Below are positions 32,839 through 44,266 of a stretch of 64,000 nucleotides of DNA, one piece after another; the stretch's first letter is position 1, and each line of letters starts with the position of its first letter. Position numbers and translations under genes: made by a program. The stretch is from Moniliella sp. 'wahieum' (lineage: Eukaryota; Basidiomycota; Moniliellomycetes; Moniliellales; Moniliellaceae), in the NCBI GenBank assembly GCA_003971905.1, contig RSEE01000005.1:930001-994000 (forward strand), read 5' to 3'. A model generated the notes under the pieces. It saw only the letters and a program-made list of their open reading frames with translations, was not told the origin of the DNA and searched no databases.

Positions 32839-34663
32839 CTTATTTTTGTTTGGTCTTGGTCGGGATCGGCAGGCTGTCGGAACGCATACATCTCCCTGCC
32901 CGGGGGTCCCCTATGGTAGTTTTGGCGGACCCCGAGAGCAAGGGGCGCACGTGTGCGTATAGATTCCCGGGGAACTCCCTTTTGGTGGAGCACTGGCGGA
33001 TGGGGCGAGGCAATATAGGGGGGGGGGCGCAAACACGTTTGTGGTGCCCAATGTGGGAGTGGGAGCAAGCGAGAGAGCAAGCGAGAGAGCAAGCGAGAGC
33101 AAGCGAGAGCAAGAAGAGCAAGGAGAGAGCAAGCGAGAGCAACTACGAGAGCAAGCGAGAGCAAGCAAGACCAAGCGAGAGAAGGAATACGAAAGAAGGG
33201 GTAGCGCATCCGATGGTTGATCGGTTGACCGCCGTGCACACACCGTGGCCGCGGGCACATGCCGCCGTAATCGATGATCGATGATCTGGGTCCACTGTCA
33301 GTATCCAGTATCCCAGGGCTAACTAAGGGTTACCGGTAACGTTAACCCTGTTAACGTAGGGGTCTCACGCGTCTTATGCGCCATGTATCCATGACGCGCG
33401 TGACGGCAGATTCAGACATAGGCGTCGCTACGCCAGGCTAGACCTGCTACACCTGCATACACCTGCTAGACCTCGCTCCCTCCCCGAAGGCCCTATCGAC
33501 ACCGCACGATCTCATCAGCATCAAGCCTAGGTTGCTGCCGCCTTGCTGCCACATATAAATCAGCCAGGGCGAGATGAGAGAGACTGGGCGCAAGAAAGCG
33601 TGTGGGCGCACCCCTCCTACGTATGCGATGCATGGAGGCACAGGGCCAGTGGGGCCAGCGGCGTGTCCAAATTCCAAAAGTTTGAAATTTAACCAGATGC
33701 ACTGTTGTTCCTGGCTCGAATAGTCTCGCCGCCACGCAGCCTCGGATTCAGCTCTCGCTTTCGGAATCCACCAGCAGACAGTGTGCCCCCCATGCCCCCG
33801 CGCCGGTGCTTCGCCCTCGCGCCGACAGCCATGGGGCAGGGGGCGCTAGGGGGCAATTGGATTGCCACGCAGCGGCGCGAGTGCGAGCGTCCTTCAAGAT
33901 GCGAATGCGAACCACTGACCTGGCTGCCTTCCAGGGCCTAGCTACTGCAAGGCGTACCAGGCGTGCCCGGTGACCCTGGCTTGGACGATGATCGATGAGT
34001 GAGCGTCGCCATGGTCTGGAGAAGGGGAGGGGAACAGTGGCAGTGTGAAGGCAGGGGGAGTGGGTGCTGGGTCGGCTGGGGCAAGGGAAGTGGGTGGGGG
34101 TGCGGGCGGGGGGGTGTGCTGCTGCGCTGCCTGGCGCCGCACCGACGTGGAGTGGTGGGGCGGCGCGGGGGGGCTGTGGGTGGGTCGCGGATGGGGGATG
34201 GGGGATGGTCAATATTCCAGATCGCCCAATGGCAGTGCAGGCTAGTGCGCCCTCCTGCCTGCGCGTCGCCGCGGCTGGCCAGCGCTGGCCTGCTGCCCCC
34301 GTGCGTGCAGCCTGCGGGGTGCTGCGGCCGGCATTTGAACGCGGATGCATACATGGATGGGATATGGGCAGCACAGCGCAGCACCACACCAGCCTGTAGC
34401 TCTGCAGCTGTGTACTACTCAGTAGTGCCCCCGTCGAAACGGCCCAAGATCGCTCACAGAGGCGGAGCACCACCGCACCAACCCTACGGCCCAAGGCCAC
34501 GTGCATCACACTGCCCAGCCGCCGGCGCGGGCGGCGCCATATATGGCGCTGGCCCCAATACCAACTCCGCTCGCCGCGCAGCCCCTCCCGTGGCGCCTCC
34601 CGCTCGCCCCCTCGCCCGCCCCCTCGCCCTCCTCGTTAGCCCCGCTCTGGCCACCACGACAGG
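32839..34663. other. Spacer with purine-rich GAGAGCAAGC repeat
   Basis: Terminator of the tRNA, a GAGCAAGC-type array at 33057-33186, an ATCGATGATCGATGATC run near 33270-33286, CGGTAACGTTAACCC palindromic sequence near 33334-33350, then GC-rich sequence up to the GT32 start. No supported gene. Confidence 0.4.
33057..33186. repeat. Degenerate tandem repeat, unit about GAGAGCAAGC
   Basis: About 130 bases of repeated GAGCAAGC with extra GA steps; almost pure purine apart from the C of each unit. Confidence 0.85.
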
Positions 34664-36625
34664 ATGAGCCACGCACGCTCCACCTCCTCCGTCGCCATCT
34701 GGCTCTCATCGCCCAGCGAGGACGAGGGCGACGCCGTCAGCGACCGCACCCTCCTCAACCCCTCCCCACCCCCTCCGCCGCCTCCCCCCGCCCCTCTCTC
34801 GCGCCGGCAGCCCGCGCGCCAAGTGGTGGTCTAAACAGCGCTTCGACTACTTCCCTCTGCCTGCCGCCGACTCCCGTCTCTCTCTCTCCTCCCGCCCATC
34901 CAGCGACGGGACGGAGGAAAAGACACCCACCCTCCCCTCTCATTCCCGCTCGCCCTCCGTCGACCTGCCGCCGACCCCGCGCCCCTGCTCGCGGCGGCGC
35001 AATAGTCATTGTCCTGGTTGCGCTCGCCGGCGCCGGCTTGTTGGTCCTCGGAATCCTTTCCCAGCTCTTCCGCGCCCCGCCCTACAACCTGCTCGCGCCG
35101 CAGGGTTATGCACAGCTGCTCGACGACTTTGTCCGCACCCAGCAGCTCTCTCCCGCCCAGGGCAAGCCGTGGGCCAGTGCCGTCTCTTCCCACCTCGCGC
35201 AGCTCTCTTTCCGCATGCAAAACTGGCAAGATGCCCGCTCCTGCCCTGCCCTCCGCAACGCCAAGCCTGTTCCCTACCCCATCGTACGCCATCCCCCAGC
35301 TGCCATCCCCAACACTATGTTTAGTTCCGACCGTGTCGCTCCGCCGGCCGACGAGTTGGAGCCTGGAAGTCGTCTTGGCGCACCTTGGGATTCGACCCCA
35401 CCTTCCTTACCGATGAGATGGCGGATGCTTTTGTTGCCACCCACTTTGGCAGTCCCAACTCGTCTCAGACTCCGAGCGCGACAGAACATGCATGGCATGC
35501 GCTGCCCGTGGTGTCCTCCGTGCCGATTTCCTCCGCTACATTCCTTCTTGTCCGAGGCGGGACGTGGGCGGACATGGATGTGACCCCCCTGGCACCCATG
35601 GCCGGGTGGGCCGAACCAGATGAACGATGGATCCCTGCTCCCGATCCGAGGTCCGCCTCGGGCGACTGCCTGCCTCTCAGCCTCATTCCGCCTCCCTCGA
35701 GCCCATCCGGCTCGTGGTCGGACTGGAGTGCGAGCCATGGACGTACTTTCTCCACAGTGCTCGGGGCTGGCTCGAGTCCCTTCGCATTCTCCCCATGAAC
35801 CGACACCGCGAGGTTCAGTTTACCCAGTGGGCGCTGCATGGTAGCGCGGGCCACCCTGTGCTGGTGGACGTGTGCGCCGGCTGCTCAAAGCCGACACGCT
35901 CTACTCGGCGTACACGGTGCAAAACGCCCATCGCGTCTCGTACGAAGTCTCGGCCGATGCGTCTCGTCTCGCCCCGGCCCACGACCCGCACCCCTGGACC
36001 GACATTGGTGCGCGCGCGGCACTGGACGCCCCCCGCGCCACTCTACCCGCCCCTGTCTGAGGGCGAGGCTGACGCCGTCTTGGCTGCGCTGGCGCCTGTG
36101 GCCGTGGATGTGGCCCTGGCCACGGCTCGGCTGGCACCCGCTCAGCGTAGAGGAATGGACCGGACCCGCACTTTGGACCGACGCGGTAGTCAGTTACCTC
36201 TACGCCGTCGGAGGTGTGCGCCCACGCGACCTGTACGGCCTTACGCACCCCGTGTGCAAGTGGCCGACGTGCTCATTGCCCCCTCCTCTTGGTTCAACCC
36301 GGACGACCGAACATGGGACCAGGCCAAAGTCATCCACAATTTCCGTGGTTCGTGGAAACACGGCGCCGACTTGCCACCAACCAAACCAGATAACCCAGAC
36401 ACTTCTCCCCTCCCATACCATCCGACCTTGCCGGCCTTGGGCCGGACACTCATTCCATCATGTCATGGGCCATGTCAGCGTTTTTCCCCTTCCCTTTCCC
36501 TAGCCCTTAACCAGTTGCTACGTTTATTCATTTTCAGGACGTTTTTAACCCCCTCCCCCCCTTTTCCCTCCCCCCTTTTCCCGCGGTCCGAGCTTGACGT
36601 TCGGAACCTGGGTTTGTACCCCTAG
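34664..36625 (+). CDS. GT32 (OCH1-like) type II Golgi glycosyltransferase, frame-broken
   Basis: Predicted alpha-mannosyltransferase-type enzyme acting on glycans in the Golgi. From ATG 34664 a cytosolic, Ser/Pro-rich region (MSHARSTSSVAIWLSSPSED) leads to one membrane anchor, IVIVLVALAGAGLLVLGILS, near 35000-35060. The lumenal part has IPNTMFSSDRVAPP (family IPKxIHQ-like start), GVLRADFLRYIP followed by GTWADMDVTPLAPMAGW (D-x-D metal site, 35570-35610), LVVGLECEPWTYFL, REVQFTQWALHGSAGHPVL, then VEEWTGPALWTDAVVSYL and VIHNFRGSWKHG at the end. The order and motifs are those of the OCH1/GT32 family. Frames change near 34800, 35390, 35480, 35700, 35870 and 36030-36250. The final stop at 36625 is uncertain and the protein may end soon after RGSWK. 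Confidence 0.8.
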
Positions 36626-37196
36626 CCCTCGTCACCTTGCCTTTCCTTGCCACCCTCAAGCCACCCTCCTGAAACTGAGATTGGGGTGCCATTGTTTTCA
36701 GCCTGCCAGGGTATTGCCATCCACCTCTCTTGTCCTCCTCTCCCCCTCCTGATCCCTGTCCTTGCTCTCCTGCTCCCGACTCGTACTGGCTGCGTGCGTG
36801 GACTGTCTTCCTTCATGATGTTTTTTTCCAGGTCTGGGGCCTCACAAGGGCCGTCTGTACACCGTATCTAGACAGTGGTCCGAGGTGCGCCCTGGCGGGC
36901 GGCGTGCGCGGTGCCCGCTTGCCGAGCGGGTCGGACGGGCGCGACGCCGCCATTTCACATTTCAACATTGCAACTTGGCACGCTGCAGCGGCCGGGCGGA
37001 ACGGGCGGAATGCCCGTGGTCGACGAGCGTGGACGGCGTGGCCGAGCGTCAGGCCGCCTGTGGCGGCAGAAGAAGCTGGGCCGGCATCACCACCACCACC
37101 ACCATCGCGTGCCCATTTCCTAGCGCACACCGTATGTCCACCCACGGAGTTTTCTCTGGCGGATCTACTGACCCCGAACCCGTGTGACCGTGTAGG
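36626..37196. other. Spacer between GT32 and RPB11
   Basis: Pyrimidine-rich promoter-like sequence, then GC-rich sequence. GTGTAG stands directly before the RPB11 ATG and could be an acceptor of a 5' UTR intron. No gene supported. Confidence 0.4.
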
Positions 37197-37640
37197 ATGT
37201 CCAACGCGCCCGACCGCTTCGCCCTGTTCATCCTCGGGCCCGGGGAAAAGCGGCTGGAGATCCAAGAAGATGTGCGGCTGCCGAATGCCATCTCGGTGGT
37301 GCTGAACAAAGAAGACCATACGTTGGGCAATATGATCCGGTACGCGGTGATGCGCCAGCCGCACGTGCTGTTTTGTGGGTACCAAGTCCCGCACCCGCTC
37401 GAACCGCGCGTGGTGATCCGCATCCAAACCACCGGCGACGTGACGCCGGTCCAAACGCTCCAGGCCGCCTGCCAACAACTCATCTCGGCCGTCGACTCGA
37501 CCCGGTCCCAGTTCCGGCAACAGGTCGTGGCCAAGTTGGGTCCCGACGCGGCCGCACCCACGGCACAGAACGCGGCCGCGCCCATGACTGGGTTTGCCGT
37601 CGAACAGGAATATGGCGAAGGGGTGTTTGTGGATATCTAG
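37197..37640 (+). CDS. RPB11: RNA polymerase II subunit RPB11
   Basis: Partner of RPB3 in the alpha-like assembly platform of Pol II. One uninterrupted exon of 147 codons: MSNAPDRFALFILGPGEKRL, VRLPNAISVVLNKEDHTLGN (alpha-like dimer motif DHTLGN), MIRYAVMRQPHVLFCGYQVP, HPLEPRVVIRIQTTGDVTP and a long helix (TLQAACQQLISAVDSTRSQF). NAPDRF and HPLEP mark it as RPB11 rather than RPAC19. The last 30 residues, Ala-rich then acidic (PMTGFAVEQEYGEGVFVDI), extend beyond the usual 115-120 residues. The start is the first ATG and matches the family N-terminus. Confidence 0.95.
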   Translation: MSNAPDRFALFILGPGEKRLEIQEDVRLPNAISVVLNKEDHTLGNMIRYAVMRQPHVLFCGYQVPHPLEPRVVIRIQTTGDVTPVQTLQAACQQLISAVDSTRSQFRQQVVAKLGPDAAAPTAQNAAAPMTGFAVEQEYGEGVFVDI

Positions 37641-40113
37641 TGCGCGATCCTACTGTTGTATTGTACCTGCTCTAGCAGCTCGGGCTGGAACGCGAGGGCA
37701 AGACAGGGGGAGGAGACGAGCCAGGGTAAAAGGGCGGCTGATAAGGTGTACAGGTGGGAGAGGAGAGGACAGGGGAAGGGGAGAGGTGGGATTGGGGAAG
37801 AAACGTCAGGGCGAGCCCCAAAGTGCTCCTGAAAAGCCTTGGTGGGCTCCCACGCGCGGGCGGGCATGGCGAGGAAGGCATGGGAAGCAGCGCGTCGGTC
37901 CAAACCCAAGCCCCACTCGCCATACCCATCTCAACCCATCTCATTCTCAGATCTCATCGATCATCTCTCCTTAGCTAGGCGCGCTTCGCGGGGCAGGCGC
38001 CGTGGCATGTGAAACTTCTTGTCTGCAGACACTAGACCTTGCTCGTTCTAGTGGCAATGCTCTGCCCCCCCACGCGGTCTCGACCCCAGTTCACGTGCGC
38101 AACTCATGTCGGAGCGTACGGACCCTTTCTCCAACAATCGTGGGGGGGAGGCTATAGCGGGGGGAAACGCCATAGATGGTGGATCTTCTCGTTGACTGGG
38201 GCTCACCAACGAACTAGTGCATTTCTTCCTCTACTTGTCACCCGCAACCGCCCACATTCAAGTAGGCACGCAAGCTGTCCCTGCGGGGTAGGCTCTACCA
38301 GCCGATCCAGCCCTCCTACCTGCGGACCATTATTGGCTTCACTGCCCAACCTAGTAGTACGACTTCAACTATGGAAATATTTTGTGGTGCCAAAACACGG
38401 CGAAGTACGCTGAATATAGAAGGTACTCAGGATTCGGCGGCCCAACATATGGACCGTGTTTACGGTGTACGAATGAGAGAATTAGAGGGAGAGGGAGGAA
38501 AAAGGGAGGACACCGGATGAATCATACTGGATCCCCTTAGCCCCGACAATCTTGTGCTTATGTATAGCGGCACATTGGGCCGTGGTCGAATTGATGCAGC
38601 TGTCAACCAACCGTGGCGGCCACCCTTCACGTAGCTGGACGGAAGCAGGGTCCCATATTGGCTTGCGACGAAAACGTGATGGAGCTAGAGGCAGGGATTT
38701 CGCGGCGGAATCCCATGCCGGGAAGACGTTGGCAACTTGTGCTGAATCCCCAACGGAGTCTCAGCGCCGAGCTGTTCGCCACCCCGGTCAGCTGCACCAG
38801 TTGGGGCAATCCAATGACGCCCGCCGCAAAGCGAACATCGTTGTAGGCTGAGGCGTTGTGCCGTGTATTGCGTGGACGGATTCACCGTGGCGGCAAATCG
38901 GATGCCGGTCGTTTTGAGGACGTGGAGATAGACGGGGTAAAGACTAGACAAGTCCTAGTTTCGGTCCCACCTCGTTGTCCGTTGTAGGACATACAGGTTG
39001 CTCCGGGAATACGACTTTGTTTAGAGTTGATCGCACTGAGCATGGCCGAGACGAAAGGGGCTAGCGTAGGTACCGCCGCCATATACGCATCCTTGTTGAG
39101 GGGACTCCCAACACGGTCGTGATGGCATGAGAAAAGGAACTAGGACGTGGCGAGGAAAGTGTAATAGGGCAACGAGAGGAGGGAATGTGCGCTCACGCCG
39201 ACATTGCTGTAGCAGGTCTCTCTTGCAACTGACCGATACGTCGTCCTAACGCATCTGACGATGGGATCAGGTTGTACTCCCACACCAAACTGGCTATGAC
39301 CAAGAACTGTTGCAGTCCCCTGACAGCGTTCGCATCCGCCCCGCCACAAGCCATTGAACTTAGACCAAGCAGCAATCGCCGGTCAGTGGACGAGTGTGAG
39401 GAGCTGTGTGATGAGAAGAGGTGCGAGGCCACACTTGCAGGCGATGCCGGGGGAGGATTTGAGAAACCTCCAGCGCGCCCTGTAGCCTCAGCTGAGCCTT
39501 GTAACGTCCAACATGGATGTGAGATGCCACTTCGCCCGACCCACAGTGCGCCTTTGTACTCATCGACTCAATCGCATGATCCGGTCTGCCCGGCCGGTTT
39601 AATGACAGTACACATCTGGGGGTTGGACCATGAGGGTGAACAACCTGATTAATGATTCAGGTCTGAGGCCAGGGCAAGCAAGGCAAAGAAATCACTGGGA
39701 CTAGGGTTGGCGCAATCAATTTTCTGGATGTTTATGGCACGGCGCTACTGTTGCGATCATATGGCAGGTGCTAGGGTTCTGGCTTGCGCCCTTTTTCCTG
39801 CTGGGCATGCCGCCCGGCGCAGGGAGCAGGAAGGCAGGCAGGCTTCTTGGCGGCCTCCCACCACGGTCATAAGGCCTTATCAGTGAGTATTTGTCCTTGT
39901 CCGCAGGGCGAGGTGCTGCTCGGCCCCCATCATCTCGTTCCCTCTTGTGCCTATGTTCCTGGCAGCGACGGGGACAAAGAGCAAAGATGGACTGGAGATG
40001 GTCAGGCGCGGGACGGCAACTCAGCCACCCAAGCTCGGGACACTCGGGGACGAAGACAAATGGGCCCCCGCATACTAACTCTCCTCTTTTTGGTCTTGGC
40101 AGAGAACATTAGG
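37641..40113. other. RPL4: Long spacer and RPL4 5' leader
   Basis: 37641-39780 holds no recognisable gene; frames are short and overlapping. From about 39880 the RPL4 transcript leader is likely. A GTGAGT donor at 39881-39886 and a TTGGCAG acceptor ending at 40101 would remove a 221-nt 5' UTR intron, leaving AGAACATTAGG before the ATG. Introns in this position are common in fungal ribosomal protein genes. Confidence 0.4.
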
Positions 40114-41237
40114 ATGGCTTCGCGTGCGACTGTTAGTGTGCGCGCTGCCGATGGCAGCGCTAGTGGTGCCAGCCTCCCTCTGCCCGCTGTCCTGACGGCT
40201 CCGATCCGTTCGGACGTGGTGCAGATTACCTACACCCAGGTGGCCAAGAACAAGCGTCAGCCGTACGCAGTCTCGACCAAGGCTGGCCACCAAACCTCGG
40301 CCGAATCGTGGGGTACCGGCCGCGCTCTGGCCCGGATTCCCCGTGTGGGCGGCTCGGGCACCCACCGTGCCGGCCAGGCTGCGTTTGGTAACATGGCCCG
40401 TGGCGGTCACATGTTTGCGCCGACCAAGGTGTGGCGTCGCTGGTGGGTCAAGACGAACCAGAACCAAAAGCGTGTGGCGACGGCTTCGGCGCTCGCTGCC
40501 ACCGCCGTTCCCTCGCTCGTCCTCGCCCGTGGCCACCGTGTTGAGCAGGTGGCCGAGGTGCCCCTCGTGGTTCCCACCGAGGTCGAGTCGTACTCCAAGA
40601 CCAAGGAGGCCGTCGCTCTTCTCAAGGCGCTCAATGCGTACGAGGATGTGCTCAAGGTGTCCAACTCGCGCAAGATCCGCGCGGGTCAGGGCAAGCTGCG
40701 CAACCGTCGTCACGTCCAGCGCCGCGGCCCTCTCGTTGTGTACAACGAGGACCAGGGCATCTACCGCGCCTTCCGCAACCTGCCCGGTGTCGAGCTTGTG
40801 TCGGTTCACCGCCTTAACCTCCTCCAGCTCGCGCCCGGTGGTCACCTGGGCCGCTTTGTGATCTGGACTGAGGCTGCCTTTAAGCAGCTCGACTCGATCT
40901 TTGGCACCTACGATGCTGCCTCGGCGCAGAAGAAGGGCTTCGTCCTTCCCGCGCCAAGATCACCAACACGGACGTTTCGCGTCTGCTCGCCTCGGAGGAG
41001 ATCCAGGCGGTGCTGCGGCCCGCTGGGCCCAAGGCGACCAAGCGGCCTTTCACCCAAAAGAAGAACCCGCTCCGCAACAAGTTTGTCATGGACCGCCTCA
41101 ACCCGTACGCCAAGGTTCAGCGCAAGATCGAGGCCGAGGTGCGCGCCGCCAAGGCGGCCGGCACGTACAAGCCGGCTGCCAAGCCGACCAAGTTGCCGCT
41201 CAACCCCAAGTTCCTCGAGTTCCTCCACGCGCCCTAA
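40114..41237 (+). CDS. RPL4: 60S ribosomal protein L4 (uL4), one frame slip
   Basis: Large-subunit protein whose loop lines the exit tunnel. From ATG 40114: [18 protein letters not shown], then [60 protein letters not shown] (the tunnel loop), [75 protein letters not shown] and [20 protein letters not shown]. After FVLPA near 40958 the frame moves by one base and continues [40 protein letters not shown], ending FLEFLHAP. Adding one base makes the reading frame 375 codons including stop, so the protein is 374 residues, normal for the family. A single missing base is therefore nearly certain. A 5' UTR intron is likely upstream. Confidence 0.97.
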
Positions 41238-41748
41238 ACCACTCGATGGACCACAGGGCACGGCTTCGGTTCCTCGTTGGGGCGCAACGTGGACTGGAAG
41301 GTAGCACCGGTCCGGGGGGGAGAGGAGCGATCGCGGTTTCCGTCCGAAACCCGTCGGCGTTGGGTATCACGTCTTATTTCCTTGCCCTGCACACTGTAGA
41401 GGGGAGGTACACATCGTAGCTGTGTCCCTCCCGCCCCCTCTTGCGTCTCTCCTCTCCTTCTTCTATGCTTCAAACGTCATGTTTGCTAGGGAAAAATGCA
41501 TAACCTTCGTTGTGCGTCGTTCATCCTCGGTACGTTGGGTTGTCAGTGGAATTAGAGCGATGTAGATGATGAGGAAGGGATGCACCAGTCAGTACTTCTG
41601 CTTGAGGGGTTTCCGTTTCTGAGAGTGGGCTTTGACGTGTAACGGTGCCATCCTTGATGACGGCGAAGCTATCCGTCATTAATCATTGGCGGTCTCGTCG
41701 TGATGAGGCTGGTACGGGACTGCTGAGCCCGCGTTCTACGACAACATT
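41238..41748. other. RPL4 3' flank and spacer before tRNA-Lys
   Basis: Probable RPL4 3' UTR with T-rich and pyrimidine-rich tracts (41430-41520), then unique sequence. No gene supported. Confidence 0.4.
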
Positions 41749-41832
41749 GCCTCGCTATTTCAATCGGTAGAATTGGAGACTCTTAAAGAGAGGTTCATCT
41801 CACGGTTGTGGGTTCGAGTCCCACGTGGGGCG
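41749..41832 (+). tRNA. tRNA-Lys(CTT) with 11-nt intron, copy 2
   Basis: Same acceptor, T arm, variable loop and anticodon as copy 1. Acceptor GCCTCGC/GTGGGGC, D arm TTTC-AATCGGTA-GAAT with normal 8-base loop, anticodon stem GGAGA/TCTCA with a G-A mismatch at the top pair, CTT at 41782-41784, intron 41786-41796 (AAGAGAGGTTC), T arm GTGGG-TTCGAGT-CCCAC, discriminator G. TTTTT terminator at 41835-41839. Confidence 0.9.
41786..41796 (+). other. tRNA intron, copy 2
   Basis: 11 nt, AAGAGAGGTTC; same place and length as in copy 1 but a different sequence. Confidence 0.85.
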
Positions 41833-42867
41833 TCTTTTTGGCTGGCCAGGTAGCTTGAGGAACGGTCCATGGGTTGTCGTCGGTGGTTAGGTGGTTAGAG
41901 TGGCCAAGGGTAATCTGGCCGTCATGAGATAGATGGTGATGGGGTTATTAGTTGAGCAGCTGGGACACTAGCTAGTAACCTGTGGTCAGATTTCAGAACT
42001 GAATGCATAGGGAGGCACGTTGTGGGCCTCAATACGTCAGCGTTCACTCCGCCAAGCTCCGCGACAGGCACGGTGAAGAGTTCATTGTTCTTGCCCTGTT
42101 GATCTGGGCGCGTTTTGCTCCGACGTTGTGCCACTTGCCAAGCGTCTTTCAGTGCTCGGAACTTGGAAACCATTGCGCATCACGTCGACAGCTATAAGAC
42201 GAGACGTGACGAGAGGTACGAATGACGATTTGGGGTTGGTTGGGCCCAAGGGAGGGTGGGAGGGCATTAACTTGCCTGCTACGATGTGGTGGCGGTGCAA
42301 ACTTGGGCAAAAGTGGGGCCAATGGGGTGGATGGTTGAAGGTGCGTTGCGGAGAGACAGACGTGGCTTGCTTCTTAGCAAGCGCGGCACAAGGGGCCCCA
42401 CGGGCGCTATGCGACATGGGATGCATGATGCGTGTCGCCCGACAGCAGTGTGCCCTGCTGGCTGTCGGTGCAAAGGCCGTGCGTGCGGGGCAGGGCGGAG
42501 GCGGCAGGAGGCGGCAGGCGGCAGGGCGGTGCAATGCGAGGGGGCGTGGCGCCTGCAGCATGCATCACCCATTCGCGATCATCGTGGCTGACATGTGACA
42601 CAGGCCCCGGCGGCGGGTGTGCCCTCTGCTGCTGCGGCGGCGGCACGTGGCAGGCGGCGTCTGCAATGTTGCAATGTTGCAAGCTCCGTTCGGTGTGCCC
42701 TTCGTGTGCGCCGGTGGCAGTTGGGCGCAGCGGCAGCGCGTTGCCTCAGCGCTCAGGCCACCCAGCCCATTCGCACCCACGCTCCCACAAGTACTTAGGC
42801 TGGTGCGCTCTGGCTGTCGTCCGCCTCTTTCCAGCCCTCCCAGCCCACCCCGCCCTCTGCGCCCGCC
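41833..42867. other. Spacer between tRNA-Lys and GALT
   Basis: tRNA terminator, unique sequence, then GC-rich sequence with TTGCAATGTTGCAATGTTGC near 42664-42681 and TGCATGATGCG near 42421. No gene supported. Confidence 0.4.
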
Positions 42868-44266
42868 ATGCCCCCGCCCTTTGACCCCACCGACGACACC
42901 CACCGCCGCTACAACCCCCTCACCGACAGCTGGGTCCTCTGCAGCCCCCACCGCACCAAGCGGCCCTGGCTCGGCGCGCAGGAGAAGCCGCCGCTGCCCA
43001 ACCTGCCCGAGTACGACCCCAAGTGCTATCTCTGCCCTGGCAACACCCGCGCCACCGGCCAGGTCATGCCCACCTACACCAGCACCACCGTACGCTCCCT
43101 CCTTGCCTATATGTGTGCTCTGACCAGCTTGCTGACCCACCTGGCGCGCTGTAGTACTTTGAGAACGACTATGCCGCGCTCAAGCCCAACGAAGCTGGCC
43201 AAGCCCCCCAAGGTGTGTTTTTGTTTGGCCTGGGTCGATTGCCTTTGCTGTTTCCCCTTACTTACCGTGTCCGCCCCACCTGTCTCCAGTCCACCCGCTT
43301 TTGCGCCAGGAGACGGCTCGTGGAAAGTGCTATGTGGTGTGCTTCAACCCTGCGCACAACCTTTCCCTTGCCGAGCTCACCACTGCCCCGCACACGGCCG
43401 AGAAGGACATTATGCCGATTGTGCGCACGTGGAAGTCGCTATTTACGTCGATTTCGCGAGAATCCGTTTGTGCAGTACATTCAAATGTTTGAGAACAAGG
43501 GCTCGGCCATGGGTGCCTCCAACCCGCATCCGCACGGCCAAATCTGGAGCTTGGATTACATTCCTGGCGAACCCCTGACCGAGCTGCAGAACATGCGCAA
43601 GTACGCGCTGCAGGAGGCCAACTACGACCAGGCCAACACCCCGCCCCGGGACCACAAGGGCCGGCCCTCGATGCTGCTGACCTACGCGACGTACGAGCTC
43701 AGCTTGCCCGATCGGCCCCGGGTGGTGCTGCTCAACGAGCACTTTGTGACGGTAGTGCCCTTCTGGGCGCTGTGGCCATTTGAGGTGTTGATCTTGCCGT
43801 ACAAGCGGCAGATCCAGAGCTTCCAGGACATGCAGGAAGAAGAAATGGTAGCCTTTGCCGACATTCTCGGACGCACGGCGTGCCGCCTCGACAATATCTT
43901 TGAAACCTCCTTCCCTTACTCGATGGGTATTCACCAACGCCCTGTGCCCGTTGGTCGTGGAACAGCGGCAACCGAGGAACTGGCCGACTTTGCCTGCTTC
44001 CACGTCCACTTTTACCCGCCACTCCTCCGAAGCGCCACGGTGCGCAAGTTCCTCGTTGGGTACGTTTTGTTGCGTGTTACATGATTCTCACACGAGTGGG
44101 GACGCGGTAGAACCTTGTGCTGACCCTCCCTTTTTCTCTCTTTTCTCTCTCTCTCAGCTTTGAGCTGATGGCCGAACCGCAGCGTGATCTGACTGCGGAG
44201 CAGGCCGCGGACCGGATCCGTGCCACCCCTGAACAACACTACAAGGTCCAAGCTTCTAAGTCCTAA
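42868..44266 (+). CDS. GAL7: Galactose-1-phosphate uridylyltransferase (GALT/Gal7)
   Basis: Leloir pathway enzyme, cytosolic: UDP-glucose plus Gal-1-P gives Glc-1-P plus UDP-galactose. Four exons: 42868-43089, 43155-43212, 43290-44059 and 44158-44266, with introns of 65, 77 and 98 nt, all GT...AG with consistent phase. Motifs: [33 protein letters not shown] (Cys of the metal site), [40 protein letters not shown] then PHGQIW (active-site H-P-H nucleophile), [28 protein letters not shown] and a last exon [19 protein letters not shown]. One frame slip lies near 43452, just before FRENPFVQY. About 385 residues, the usual length. No other GAL gene is visible within the window. Confidence 0.96.

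Noticed and set aside
42868-44266. Galactose gene cluster
   Set aside because: GALT is clear but neighbours are tRNA-Lys and an F-box gene; no GAL1, GAL10 or regulator in the window.
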